Shown here in pieces: positions 44,511-53,958 of a stretch of 64,000 nt of DNA; within the stretch, counting starts at the first letter, position 1; every line of letters begins with the position of its first letter. Position numbers and translations under genes: made by a program. Origin of the DNA: Winogradskyella immobilis (GTDB lineage: Bacteria > Bacteroidota > Bacteroidia > Flavobacteriales > Flavobacteriaceae); NCBI RefSeq assembly GCF_021887715.1, contig NZ_JAIQXX010000006.1, positions 106,150 through 170,149 of the forward strand, in the 5' to 3' direction. The notes under the pieces are model-generated. The model ran no database searches, had not been told where the DNA came from, and worked only from the letters and a program-made list of their open reading frames with translations.

Positions 44511-47039
44511 ATGCGCCATTTTAAAGGCATGCTATTGCTCTTTTTGTGTACTATTATTTCTGTTCAAGCACAACAACCTAAAAAACTCAATTCATCTCAA
44601 ATATTCGAATCTGTTCAAAAACTTAATGTTTTAGGTTCGGTAATGTACATTGCTGCACATCCTGATGATGAAAACACAAGACTAATCGCTTACATGGCTA
44701 ACCATGTAAAAGCACGTACAGCTTATTTAGCGTTAACACGTGGCGATGGTGGTCAAAATCTTATTGGTCCAGAAATTCGTGAACTCTTAGGCATTATGCG
44801 TACGCAAGAATTATTAGCGGCTAGACGTGTTGATGGTGGTGAGCAACGTTTTACAAGAGCTAATGATTTTGGGTATTCTAAACACCCAGATGAAACTCTA
44901 GATATTTGGGATAAAGACAAAGTACTATCTGATGTTGTTTGGGCGATAAGAACTTTTAAACCCGATGTTATTATCAATCGTTTTGATCATAGAACTCCAG
45001 GTACTACGCATGGTCACCATACCAGTTCTGCTATATTGAGTCTTGAGGCCTTTGATTTAGTAAATGATGCTTCTAAATACAGCTCACAACTATCACTTAC
45101 TGATACATGGCAACCAAAACGTTTATTTTTTAACACAGGACGTTTTTTCTTTAGAAATGAAGAAGATTTCAATAAAGCGAGTGAAAATTTAGTAAATTTT
45201 GATGTTGGTGTCTACTACCCATTAAAGGGGTTATCTAATAACGAAGTAGCATCTCTGGCAAGTAGTCAGCATTTATGCCAAGGGTTTGGGAGATTAACAA
45301 CACGTGGATCTCAGAATGAATATTTAGAACTTTTAAAAGGTGATGCCTTAGGCAATAATCCTTCTGATGTATTTGAAGGTATTGATACCTCTTGGAATAG
45401 AATTGAAGGCGGACAAATTATTGGAGATATTTTAACTGAGGTCGAAGCTAATTTTAATTTTGCAGATCCATCGTCTCACCTACCACAATTATTAAGAGCA
45501 TATAAAATGCTTCAAAATGTAAAGAATGAGCATTGGAAAACAATTAAAACTAAAGAATTAAAAGCTATCATTGAAGCTGTAACAGGTTTATATATCGAAG
45601 CTTCGGCTAATACACCAACAGCTGCAAATAATGAAGCCATTACACTACGTATTGAAGCGTTAAATCGTAGTAATGCTAGTATGCAATTAAGTTCTTACAA
45701 TTTAACATCTATAGACAATGCTATATCTAAAAATATTGTACTAGAGCCTAATAAACGAGTTAATTTACAAGAAGGATTAACCATTCCTTCTAACATCAAT
45801 CACACTTCAGCATATTGGCTAGATAAAAAAGGGACTTTAGGAACATATACAGTTGAAGACCAAGCTTTAATTGGCAAGCCAGAAACACCAAGAGCTATAA
45901 CTATTACATTTAACCTTAATATTGAAGGAGTTCTTATTGCTTTTGAAAAACCTGTAGTGTATCGTTATTCTAAACCAGACAAAGGAGAACTATATAGACC
46001 TTTTGAAATTACTCCACCAGTCTCTGCAAGTCTAAAAGATAAGGTGTTCATTTTTGAAAACGACAAACAAAAAGACATTGAAGTTATTGTAAAAGCAGGT
46101 AAAGACAATGTAAATGGATTTGTTAAAATGGCGTATCCAAAAGATTGGTTAGTTTACCCAGAACAACAAAAAATAAATATTACCAATAAAGGAGATATAC
46201 AAAAAGTTATTTTTACTGTAATACCTCCAAAAAATCAAAGTGAAGGCTTTATTTCCCCTATGGTAAATGTAGATGGAGAGTTTTATTCTAAAGAACTTAT
46301 TGAAATCGATTACAGCCATATTCCTTTTCAAACTGTTTTATTACCAAGCGAAAGTAAAATTGTTCGTTTAGATATATCAAAACGCGGTAATAATATTGGT
46401 TATATTGAAGGTGCTGGTGATGTTGTTCCAGAAAGTTTAAGACAGATTGGTTATAATGTAACGATAATAAAGCCCGAGCAAATTTCTCCTGAAAATCTTA
46501 GCAAGTTTGATGCTATTGTTGTTGGTATTAGAGCTTATAATATTGTAGACGAATTAAAATTTAAGCAAAAACACCTTCTTAATTTTGTAAAAGAAGGTGG
46601 AAATCTAGTCATTCAATACAACACAAATAGAAGACTTAAAGTCGATAATCTTTCTCCTTTCCCATTACAACTGTCTAGAGATAGAGTTACTGACGAAAAT
46701 GCCGAAATACGAATACTAAATCCACAACATCCACTTTTAAATTTTCCAAATAAAATTAGCGAAAAAGATTTTGAAGGTTGGGTACAAGAACGCGGTTTAT
46801 ATTTTCCTAATGAATGGTCGGATGAGTTTACACCATTATTAGCAGCAAATGATAAAGGAGAAACTTCAAAAGAAGGAAGTTTATTAATTGCTAAATATGG
46901 CAAAGGCAATTATATCTACACTGGATTAAGCTTTTTTAGAGAGTTCCCAGCTGGAGTTTCTGGTGCTTATCGATTATTTGCCAATATGCTTTCTGCAGGA
47001 AAAGAAAATATTAAACAAGGAACTAAACTAAACGATTAA
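44511..47039 (+). CDS. Secreted PIG-L family deacetylase-like protein
   Basis: 842 aa from ATG 44511 with a signal peptide ending SVQAQ. Residues ~40-270 are the PIG-L/LmbE zinc deacetylase fold: AAHPDDEN (H50, D53), TRGDGGQN, and HHTSSA-type later histidines. The rest is a set of beta-sandwich regions (~330-600) and a C-terminal glutamine-amidotransferase-like segment (FDAIVVGIRAYN, GNLVIQYNT). Probably deacetylates an N-acetyl sugar outside the cytosol; substrate unknown. A 36-aa gene and a sodium-solute symporter follow within 3 and 115 bp, suggesting uptake of the product. Confidence 0.9.
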   Translation: MRHFKGMLLLFLCTIISVQAQQPKKLNSSQIFESVQKLNVLGSVMYIAAHPDDENTRLIAYMANHVKARTAYLALTRGDGGQNLIGPEIRELLGIMRTQELLAARRVDGGEQRFTRANDFGYSKHPDETLDIWDKDKVLSDVVWAIRTFKPDVIINRFDHRTPGTTHGHHTSSAILSLEAFDLVNDASKYSSQLSLTDTWQPKRLFFNTGRFFFRNEEDFNKASENLVNFDVGVYYPLKGLSNNEVASLASSQHLCQGFGRLTTRGSQNEYLELLKGDALGNNPSDVFEGIDTSWNRIEGGQIIGDILTEVEANFNFADPSSHLPQLLRAYKMLQNVKNEHWKTIKTKELKAIIEAVTGLYIEASANTPTAANNEAITLRIEALNRSNASMQLSSYNLTSIDNAISKNIVLEPNKRVNLQEGLTIPSNINHTSAYWLDKKGTLGTYTVEDQALIGKPETPRAITITFNLNIEGVLIAFEKPVVYRYSKPDKGELYRPFEITPPVSASLKDKVFIFENDKQKDIEVIVKAGKDNVNGFVKMAYPKDWLVYPEQQKINITNKGDIQKVIFTVIPPKNQSEGFISPMVNVDGEFYSKELIEIDYSHIPFQTVLLPSESKIVRLDISKRGNNIGYIEGAGDVVPESLRQIGYNVTIIKPEQISPENLSKFDAIVVGIRAYNIVDELKFKQKHLLNFVKEGGNLVIQYNTNRRLKVDNLSPFPLQLSRDRVTDENAEIRILNPQHPLLNFPNKISEKDFEGWVQERGLYFPNEWSDEFTPLLAANDKGETSKEGSLLIAKYGKGNYIYTGLSFFREFPAGVSGAYRLFANMLSAGKENIKQGTKLND

Positions 47040-47042
47040 ATC

Positions 47043-47153
47043 ATGGACCAAAATACTCCTCAAAAACAGCCTTGGCTAAAATCTTATACTTTAGTACTTG
47101 TCGCTAATATTGCTTATATCATTGTATTTTATCTAATAATGAAAGCATTTTAA
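47043..47153 (+). CDS. 36-aa single-span membrane protein
   Basis: A short frame starting MDQNTPQKQPWLKSYT followed by one membrane helix (LVLVANIAYIIVFYLIM). It lies 3 bp after the PIG-L stop and 1 bp before the symporter start, so it is embedded in the operon. A small subunit or stabiliser of the symporter is a reasonable inference. Confidence 0.7.
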   Translation: MDQNTPQKQPWLKSYTLVLVANIAYIIVFYLIMKAF

Positions 47154-47154
47154 T

Positions 47155-48951
47155 ATGACACTAGATTGGAGAGATTGGATTGTACTTATTGCTACACTTT
47201 TAGCTATTGTGGGTTACGGTACATGGAAAACTAGGAACAGTAGAACTGCTCAAGATTATATTAAAGGTGGTAATTCTACTAAATGGTGGACTATTGGCTT
47301 ATCGGTTATGGCTACACAAGCTAGTGCTATAACATTTTTATCAACTACAGGACAAGCCTTTTCTGACGGTATGGGCTTTGTACAATTCTACTTTGGCTTA
47401 CCAATAGCCATGGTTATTATTTGTTTGGTATTTATTCCGTTATACCACAGACTTAAAGTATATACGGCTTACGAGTTTTTAGAAAACAGGTTTGACCTAA
47501 AAACTAGAAGTTTGGCAGCTATTTTATTTTTAATACAACGTGGTCTTGCTGCTGGTATTACCATTTTTGCTCCTGCAATTATCCTTTCTATTGTTTTAGA
47601 TATAAATATCATTTACCTTAATATTATAATTGGCGTATTAGTTATTATATATACCGTTTCTGGTGGTACAAAGGCAGTTACAGTAACTCAAAAGCAACAA
47701 ATGTTTGTCATTTTTGCTGGGATGTTAGCTGCATTATTTATCATTTTAAATTTAATTCCTGAAGATGTTTCGTTTACAAAAGCACTAGATATTGCAGGTG
47801 CTAGCGGAAGAATGGAAGTTTTGGACTTTTCTTTTGATTTAGAAAACAGATATACGGTTTGGACAGGAATTATAGGTGGTACGTTTTTAATGCTTTCATA
47901 TTTCGGGACAGATCAAAGCCAGGTTCAGCGCTACCTATCTGGTAAAAGCATGAAAGAAATGCAAATGGGTTTAATTTTTAATGGTTTATTAAAAGTACCT
48001 ATGCAATTCTTTATTTTATTAGTAGGTGTTATGGTATTTGTGTTTTATCAATTTAATCCTGCACCTCTAAATTTTATTGATGCTTCTACGGAGACTGTTT
48101 TAGCTTCAGAATATGGTGAAGACTACAGAGCTCTTCAAGATAAACAAAACACACTTTTTCTACAAAAAAAAGAGCTTAGCATGAAGCTTGCTAAAACCGA
48201 CGATGAATTAGTACGAAAGGAATTACAAGCATTAGATGATGTTGATAGAGCTAATCGATTAGAATCTAAATTCTTAATTAAAAAAGCCATAGATCCAGAA
48301 TACACTTCGGAATACAATACGTTAAAAGCAGAAGTAGAACGTCTTAAAACGAATCCTGAAAGCGAAGCATATATAACAAAATCTGAAGAGTTAGAGGATC
48401 TATATAAAGATGCTGCTAAGGATACACAAACCAATGACAGAGATTATATGTTTATTAGGTTTGTACTCAACAATCTCCCTGTCGGCTTAATAGGCTTATT
48501 ACTTGCCGTAATATTATCAGCTGCAATGTCTTCAACAGCATCAGAAATTAATGCCTTAGCTACAATTACATCAATTGATCTATATGGACGTAATTTAAAA
48601 GAAGAAAAGGGTGATACACATATGGTAACAGCCACTAAATGGTTTACTTTAGGTTGGGGTATCATTGCCATTATTATTGCATGTTTTGCCAACCTTGCTG
48701 AAAATCTTATACAACTTGTAAATATTATTGGCTCTATCTTTTATGGAAATGTACTTGGTATTTTCTTATTAGCATTCTTCTTTAAATATATAAAAGCAAA
48801 TGCTGTATTTGTTGGTGCATTAATTACACAAGTTATTATAGTAATTGGTTGGTGGTTTGATTGGATGCCTTATTTATGGTTAAACCTTTTTGGTTGTGTA
48901 CTGGTGATTATTATAGCTCATATACTTCAAATATTTAATAAAAATAAATAG
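47155..48951 (+). CDS. Sodium:solute symporter family transporter
   Basis: SSS-family (SLC5-like) sodium-driven carrier with ~13-14 helices. Early TM signatures are normal (WTIGLSVMATQASAITFLSTTGQAFSDG). Between helices ~8 and 9 a hydrophilic, coiled-coil-like insert of ~110 residues (about 315-425; DYRALQDKQNTLFLQKKE..., NTLKAEVERLKTNPES...) is present, after which the family sequence resumes (LPVGLIGLLLAVILSAAMSSTASEINALAT). The substrate is unknown; context with a PIG-L deacetylase points to an amino sugar. Confidence 0.93.
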   Translation: MTLDWRDWIVLIATLLAIVGYGTWKTRNSRTAQDYIKGGNSTKWWTIGLSVMATQASAITFLSTTGQAFSDGMGFVQFYFGLPIAMVIICLVFIPLYHRLKVYTAYEFLENRFDLKTRSLAAILFLIQRGLAAGITIFAPAIILSIVLDINIIYLNIIIGVLVIIYTVSGGTKAVTVTQKQQMFVIFAGMLAALFIILNLIPEDVSFTKALDIAGASGRMEVLDFSFDLENRYTVWTGIIGGTFLMLSYFGTDQSQVQRYLSGKSMKEMQMGLIFNGLLKVPMQFFILLVGVMVFVFYQFNPAPLNFIDASTETVLASEYGEDYRALQDKQNTLFLQKKELSMKLAKTDDELVRKELQALDDVDRANRLESKFLIKKAIDPEYTSEYNTLKAEVERLKTNPESEAYITKSEELEDLYKDAAKDTQTNDRDYMFIRFVLNNLPVGLIGLLLAVILSAAMSSTASEINALATITSIDLYGRNLKEEKGDTHMVTATKWFTLGWGIIAIIIACFANLAENLIQLVNIIGSIFYGNVLGIFLLAFFFKYIKANAVFVGALITQVIIVIGWWFDWMPYLWLNLFGCVLVIIIAHILQIFNKNK

Positions 48952-48955
48952 TATA

Positions 48956-48989
48956 AAAAAAGCGCAATCTAAATTAGATTGCGCTTTTT
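48956..48989. terminator. Bidirectional terminator between symporter and DUF2911 genes
   Basis: Perfect 12-bp stem AGCGCAATCTAA / TTAGATTGCGCT with a 1-nt centre, flanked by A6 and T5. It serves both convergent genes. Confidence 0.9.
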
Positions 48990-49011
48990 AAATTTAATAA
49001 TGTTTTAGCAA

Positions 49012-49860
49012 TTACATTGCTCCCCATTCTTTAAGAGAATCTGTATTTAACTTTACATAATCTGAATTCCCTGCTGCTTTTGCACCTGCTAAAGAAGCTT
49101 TAGCTGCTTTTATAGCTCCTGCTTTATTACCCGCTTTAGCATGAATTAGAGATTGTTGTCTTAAGTACCAGAAACGCGGTTGGTCTTTAGTCATATCCAC
49201 AGCTTTATCAATCCACGTTACCGCTTTATTAATATCTTTTCCTTGTTCTAAATAATATACAGCTGATGCATAAAAGTCATTAGCACTTGGTCCTGCCATA
49301 GCTCTATCTATAGAAGCCGATACAGCTTCATCTGTAGGGACTTCAAACTTAACACCTACATAAGTGTTTTCCCAAAGCATACCTAACACAGCAGAATCAC
49401 TAGAAAGATCATCAAAAGTCATGGTATATGTTTCAATTTTCATAGGCATAGTATAAACTTCTGCTGAAGTTTTAGCAGCTATTTTACTGTCGTCCCATTG
49501 CTGCGGTAGTCCACCTCCATTAGCTTCTGTATAGAAATACACTTCCCAAGATTTTTCATTTGGTTTAGTATATACAGCATAAGATCCTGCTTTTAATGTT
49601 TGTCCGTCTACAGTAACATCTGTACTAAATGTAATTTTAGTTCTAGCATTAGCACCTGTTCTCCAAATAGCATCGTAAGGCACTAAATTACCAAAGATAG
49701 TTCTTCCTCGCATTCCTGGACGAGAATATTCTAAGCTAACATCTGTTAATCCTACTTTTTGTTCCACTTTACTAAAAGGACTAGGTTGTGGCGTTTCAAT
49801 TTGTGCATTTACTGAAAACATAAGTGTTAAAGCAAATGCAAATAATACAAGTTTTTTCAT
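49012..49860 (-). CDS. DUF2911 domain-containing secreted protein
   Basis: 282 aa: signal peptide (ends SVNAQ), the DUF2911 domain (~25-180; VGLTDVSLEYSRPGMRGRTIFGNLVPYDAIWRTGANARTKI), and a C-terminal helical repeat region of the TPR type (~200-280). Function unknown. It is the only gene between the terminator and the aquaporin region on its strand. Confidence 0.9.
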   Translation of the reverse strand: MKKLVLFAFALTLMFSVNAQIETPQPSPFSKVEQKVGLTDVSLEYSRPGMRGRTIFGNLVPYDAIWRTGANARTKITFSTDVTVDGQTLKAGSYAVYTKPNEKSWEVYFYTEANGGGLPQQWDDSKIAAKTSAEVYTMPMKIETYTMTFDDLSSDSAVLGMLWENTYVGVKFEVPTDEAVSASIDRAMAGPSANDFYASAVYYLEQGKDINKAVTWIDKAVDMTKDQPRFWYLRQQSLIHAKAGNKAGAIKAAKASLAGAKAAGNSDYVKLNTDSLKEWGAM

Positions 49861-49973
49861 TTTATTAGTGTTAAAATTAATTTTTATAGCGTGTGTAAAT
49901 TTAAGGATTCAGTTAATTTATCTACGTTAACACTTTCTTAAAATGTTAATGAAATCTTAAAGCATCAGTATTG

Positions 49974-49981
49974 TATATTTG
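49974..49981 (+). promoter_or_regulatory. -7 promoter element of the aquaporin gene
   Basis: TATATTTG matches TAnnTTTG, 17 bp before the ATG. Confidence 0.45.
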
Positions 49982-49998
49982 TAAAAAAAAAGAAATAG

Positions 49999-50667
49999 AT
50001 GAAGCGTTATATTGGCGAATTAATAGGCACGTTTTCTATGGTATTCTGCGGTTGCGGAGCCATGACTGTAAATGAAATAACCGGAGGAAGCATCTCTCAT
50101 GTAGGTGTTGCCATAACTTGGGGACTTATTGTTATGGCTATGATATATGCGTTTGGCGAAATTTCTGGGGCGCATTTTAATCCTGCAGTAACAGTAGCTT
50201 TTGCATTTGCTAAAAAATTTCAATGGAAAGATGTACCAGCATATATCTCTTTTCAGGTCATTGGAGCTTTTTTAGCCATAATACTTTTATGGGTTTTATT
50301 TCCTGAGAGTTCTAGTTTTGGTCATACTTATCCTGCTGAAGGTTTTGCGCCATACAAAGCTTTTATTCTTGAGCTATTACTTACTTTTTTCTTAATGCTT
50401 GTTATTATTAATGTATCTACAGGCAGTAAAGAAATTGGGACTATGGCTGCCATAGCTGTAGGCGCCATTATTTTATTAGAAGCTATGTTTGCTGGCCCAA
50501 TGACTAAAGCCTCTATGAACCCTGCCAGATCTATTGCTCCAGCAATAATATCGGGTAACCTTCAACATTTATGGTTATATCTTACAGCGCCTTTTATTGG
50601 AGCCACTTTAGCCGTTATTAGTTGTAAATTGGTAAAAGACGAAAATTGTTGTGATGAAGATTGCTAG
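49999..50667 (+). CDS. Aquaporin (MIP family channel)
   Basis: 222-aa six-helix channel with two NPA boxes, N61-P-A63 (SGAHFNPAV) and N174-P-A-R177 (KASMNPARS). The selectivity-filter Arg is present, but the position equivalent to AqpZ His is not His and a Trp (W41) occupies the helix-2 position, so it may not be a strict water channel. The C-terminus is unusual, ending in a Cys/Asp-rich tail (DENCCDEDC). Substrate (water, glycerol, metalloid, peroxide) is undecided. Confidence 0.9.
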   Translation: MKRYIGELIGTFSMVFCGCGAMTVNEITGGSISHVGVAITWGLIVMAMIYAFGEISGAHFNPAVTVAFAFAKKFQWKDVPAYISFQVIGAFLAIILLWVLFPESSSFGHTYPAEGFAPYKAFILELLLTFFLMLVIINVSTGSKEIGTMAAIAVGAIILLEAMFAGPMTKASMNPARSIAPAIISGNLQHLWLYLTAPFIGATLAVISCKLVKDENCCDEDC

Positions 50668-50713
50668 TAAATAACCACTTAATTTTCATTAAAATTTATT
50701 TAGTGTTAAATTT

Positions 50714-50743
50714 TGTTTAACATTTTATAAAAAAGATTAAACA
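50714..50743 (+). promoter_or_regulatory. Inverted-repeat operator upstream of the TetR-like gene
   Basis: TGTTTAA (50714-50720) and TTAAACA (50737-50743) with a 16-bp spacer, followed at once by a near -7 box TATATTTA (50748-50755). The same repeat with identical spacing precedes folE at 52820-52849. Confidence 0.6.
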
Positions 50744-50777
50744 TTTGTATATTTACATTGTATTAAATCTATATACA

Positions 50778-51434
50778 ATGGCAAAAAAAAGAACAATTTC
50801 TCAATCTGAAATTATTGAATTATACATGAACCATGTTTTAATTCATAATGAAAACCCAAAAACGATATACATCTTTGCTAAGGAAAATAATTTTGAAGAA
50901 CAACGATTCTATGAATTCTTTACTTCTTTTGAATCTTTAGAGCAATGTGTTTTTAAAACTTTCTTTGATAATGCGCATTCTATTCTTGAAAAAAGTAATG
51001 ATTACCTCAATTTTGATGCACGTAATAAATTGTTGAGTTTTTATTATACCTTTTTTGAAATTTTAACAGCCAACAGAAGTTATGTTATTTATGCGTTAGA
51101 AAACAACAAGACTTCATTAAAATCATTAAGAAATCTAGGTAAACTTAAAAAAAGATTTTCAAACTATATTGAGCATCTTAATATCAAAACCTTAGATCTT
51201 AAACAAGAGCGACTTATAAAACTACAAGACCAAAGTTTAAAAGAATCTGCTTGGGTACAATTATTAATTACCATTAAATTTTGGCTAGATGATACATCTG
51301 CATCTTTTGAAAAAACAGACCTTTTTATAGAAAAATCAGTAAGAGCAAGTTTTGATTTAATAGATGTTGCCCCACTAAAAAGTATTATAGATTTGGGCAA
51401 GTTTTTGTATAAAGAAAAAGTACAAATGAATTAA
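50778..51434 (+). CDS. TetR/AcrR-like transcriptional regulator
   Basis: 218 aa starting MAKKRTISQSEIIELYMNHV. The N-terminal ~60 residues fit a TetR-type helix-turn-helix (SEIIELYMNHVL... TIYIFAKENNFEEQRFYEFF); the helical remainder would be the ligand-binding part. The longer open frame from TTG 50745 lies in the promoter and is rejected. Its stop overlaps the ABC1 start by one base (TAATG). It may act on the TGTTTAA-N16-TTAAACA sites at its own promoter and before folE; inference. Confidence 0.8.
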   Translation: MAKKRTISQSEIIELYMNHVLIHNENPKTIYIFAKENNFEEQRFYEFFTSFESLEQCVFKTFFDNAHSILEKSNDYLNFDARNKLLSFYYTFFEILTANRSYVIYALENNKTSLKSLRNLGKLKKRFSNYIEHLNIKTLDLKQERLIKLQDQSLKESAWVQLLITIKFWLDDTSASFEKTDLFIEKSVRASFDLIDVAPLKSIIDLGKFLYKEKVQMN

Positions 51435-52744
51435 TGAAGACCATAGATAGCATTCCTATTACCAAAATATCGCGTGCATCAAAACTTGTAACCACAGGTG
51501 CTAAAGTTGGTGTTAACTATTTAAAGTATTATGGAGACAAAATGGTGAACTCTAAAGAAGAAGCCAAAGAACGTCTCAATCAAAACAATGCCGAAGATAT
51601 ATACGATAGTTTAAAGAAACTTAGAGGTAGTGCTCTAAAAGTAGCACAAATGTTAAGTATGGAAAAAAGCATTTTACCACAAGCCTATGTGGAAAAATTT
51701 TCTTTATCACAATTTTCTGTACCTCCACTATCTCCTCCATTAGTTATAAAAACATTTAAAAAATATTTCGGGAAACATCCTGAAGAATTATTTGATACTT
51801 TCAATGCTACTTCTGTAAATGCTGCTAGTATAGGCCAAGTTCATATTGCAGAAAAGGATGGGGTAAAATTTGCTGTGAAAATTCAATATCCTGGAGTTGC
51901 AGAAAGTATAGCATCAGATTTGGCTTTGGTTAAACCCATAGCCATTAAAATGTTTAATATTAAAGGGAAAGATTCTGATAAATATTTTAAAGAAGTAGAA
52001 AATAAATTAACAGAAGAGACCAATTACATCTTAGAAGTAGAACAAAGTAAAACCGTGGTTGAAGCTTGTAGACATATACCAAACCTCTGTTTTCCTAATT
52101 ATTATGAAGATTTATCTTCTGAGCGTATTATAACTATGGATTATATGAAAGGTGAACATCTTTCAGAATTTGTTGCCCATAATACCGATCAAAATGTTTC
52201 AAATAAACTAGGACAAGCACTTTGGGATTTCTATATGTTTCAAATACATAAACTAAGAAAAGTACATGCAGATCCGCATCCTGGTAATTTTTTAATTTCT
52301 GAATCTAATGAACTTATTGCTCTAGATTTTGGGTGTATGAAAGCCATACCAGACGATTTTTATATTCCTTATTTTGAATTGGCAGAAAAAGAGAGTCTTG
52401 AAAATCCTGAGTTTTTTAAAAAGAAGCTTTACGAATTAGAAATTTTACGTACTGATGATTCACCTGAAGAAATTGAATTTTTTAGTGCCATGTTTCATGA
52501 ACTTTTAAGTTTATTTACACAACCTTTTCAGAATGAAGTATTCGATTTTTCTAATCCCGAATTCTTTAATAGTGTTGCTGCTATGGGACAGAAGTATTCT
52601 AAAAGTACTGAATTGCGTAATATGAATGGTAACAGAGGATCTACGCATTTTATATATATAAATCGTACATTCTTTGGCTTGTATAATTTAATGTTCGATT
52701 TAAAAGCTAAAAACGTACAGATTAATAATTTTTACACTTTATAA
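51434..52744 (+). CDS. ABC1/AarF (UbiB-like) atypical kinase
   Basis: 436-aa ADCK-family protein usually tied to quinone or lipid homeostasis. The KxGQ-type helix reads LKVAQMLSME (Ala for Gly), the Ala-rich loop is AASIGQVHIA, the lysine is in FAVKIQYPG, the catalytic loop is HADPHPGNF, and the metal-binding motif is LDFGCMK. It is co-translated with the TetR-like gene. Involvement in light or oxidative stress follows from the neighbouring regulon and is inference. Confidence 0.9.
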   Translation: MKTIDSIPITKISRASKLVTTGAKVGVNYLKYYGDKMVNSKEEAKERLNQNNAEDIYDSLKKLRGSALKVAQMLSMEKSILPQAYVEKFSLSQFSVPPLSPPLVIKTFKKYFGKHPEELFDTFNATSVNAASIGQVHIAEKDGVKFAVKIQYPGVAESIASDLALVKPIAIKMFNIKGKDSDKYFKEVENKLTEETNYILEVEQSKTVVEACRHIPNLCFPNYYEDLSSERIITMDYMKGEHLSEFVAHNTDQNVSNKLGQALWDFYMFQIHKLRKVHADPHPGNFLISESNELIALDFGCMKAIPDDFYIPYFELAEKESLENPEFFKKKLYELEILRTDDSPEEIEFFSAMFHELLSLFTQPFQNEVFDFSNPEFFNSVAAMGQKYSKSTELRNMNGNRGSTHFIYINRTFFGLYNLMFDLKAKNVQINNFYTL

Positions 52745-52819
52745 ACACTTCTAATTTTAGGTTGATGATTCGCTATAAAAATCAAATTTTATTAATTAAA
52801 TTTTTATACTATTAATTAT

Positions 52820-52862
52820 TGTTTAACTTTACGTCTTAAAAATTAAACATTTTGTATTTTTG
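52820..52862 (+). promoter_or_regulatory. Inverted-repeat operator and -7 box upstream of folE
   Basis: TGTTTAA (52820-52826), 16 bp, TTAAACA (52843-52849), then TATTTTTG (52855-52862), an exact -7 box. The arrangement copies the one before the TetR-like gene. The leader from here to the folE ATG is ~165 nt and holds no gene. Confidence 0.6.
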
Positions 52863-53028
52863 AGTAAGTTCTTAGAATAAATAACGACTTATTTAATACT
52901 TGTAAGCATATATTATCTAATATTACAGTTAGTTTTTATGCTTAGTGTAAAAACACTCTATTATAAAATAATAAACGTGCTTTGATTTAAGCCTGGAGTA
53001 CTTAAAAACAGCACATTAAAAAGATTCT

Positions 53029-53721
53029 ATGAATACAGAAACTATTTCCAAAAAAGATGATCACAATTTAAATGGGTTTACCATAGAAGATATTGGAGAC
53101 GATCATTTATTTACAAATTTAGAGACACCAATGAAAGCAAATGCTTTCGATATGTCTAATGATGAAAAAAAACAACGCATTTCAATATTATTTTCAGAGA
53201 TTATGGACGTTTTAGGCCTAGACCTAACCGACGACTCTTTAAAAGGCACGCCCAACCGTGTTGCCAAAATGTATGTTGAAGAAATATTTTCTGGATTAGA
53301 TCCTCAAAATAAACCTAAGATTGCACTTTTTGATAATAAGTACCAGTACAACCAAATGTTAGTAGAAAAAAATATTACATTTTATTCTAATTGCGAACAT
53401 CACTTTGTGCCGATTATCGGAAAAGCACATATTGCTTACAAATCATCTGGAAAGGTTATTGGCCTTTCTAAACTAAACCGTATTGTACAATATTACGCTA
53501 AGCGTCCTCAAGTACAAGAACGCTTAACAAACCAAATTGCTAACGAATTAAAAACTGTTTTAGACACAGAAGATGTAGCCGTTATTATTGACGCTAAGCA
53601 TTTATGTGTATCCTCTAGAGGTGTTAAAGATGATACATCTGCCACAGTAACATCCTTTTATGGTGGGGAATTTAATTCATCAGCAAAAATCGCCGAATTA
53701 CAAAATTATTTAAACAACTAA
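53029..53721 (+). CDS. folE: GTP cyclohydrolase I
   Basis: First enzyme of tetrahydrofolate/pterin synthesis (GTP to dihydroneopterin triphosphate). Zinc ligands C122, H125 (NCEHHF) and C193 (HLCVSSRG) are intact, along with GTPNRVAKMY and the DDTSATVTSFYGG end. The N-terminal ~40 residues are a variable extension. It heads a run of tightly spaced genes ending in photolyase; the methenyltetrahydrofolate antenna of photolyase is a plausible reason for its place. Confidence 0.95.
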   Translation: MNTETISKKDDHNLNGFTIEDIGDDHLFTNLETPMKANAFDMSNDEKKQRISILFSEIMDVLGLDLTDDSLKGTPNRVAKMYVEEIFSGLDPQNKPKIALFDNKYQYNQMLVEKNITFYSNCEHHFVPIIGKAHIAYKSSGKVIGLSKLNRIVQYYAKRPQVQERLTNQIANELKTVLDTEDVAVIIDAKHLCVSSRGVKDDTSATVTSFYGGEFNSSAKIAELQNYLNN

Positions 53722-53724
53722 GCT

Positions 53725-53952
53725 ATGAGTATTTTAGAAAAAGCCGTTGAATTTGAAAACAGAAAATTTTCTTTCAAAACCACAAGTGACAGAATTTTAG
53801 CTGCTAGAGAAGCTAAAGATTTAATTTTAGGAGTTAATGAAATTTATAAGCAGAAAAAAGATGCTAATCTTATGGATTTAATGAAACGTTTAACTGTTAT
53901 TAAGCAAAAAATAGAAAAACGTTTAAAAGGCAGACCATTAACAGCTGCATAA
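53725..53952 (+). CDS. 75-aa helical hypothetical protein
   Basis: A charged, all-helical small protein (EKAVEFENRKFSFKTTSDRILAAREAKDLILGVNEIYKQ), no membrane segment, 3 bp after folE and 6 bp before an SDR gene. I know no function; co-expression with the stress genes is evident from spacing. Confidence 0.78.
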   Translation: MSILEKAVEFENRKFSFKTTSDRILAAREAKDLILGVNEIYKQKKDANLMDLMKRLTVIKQKIEKRLKGRPLTAA

Positions 53953-53958
53953 AAACGT

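Noticed and set aside
52863..53028. Riboswitch in the long folE leader
   Set aside because: The ~165-nt AT-rich leader shows no recognisable conserved riboswitch core or strong stems by eye.
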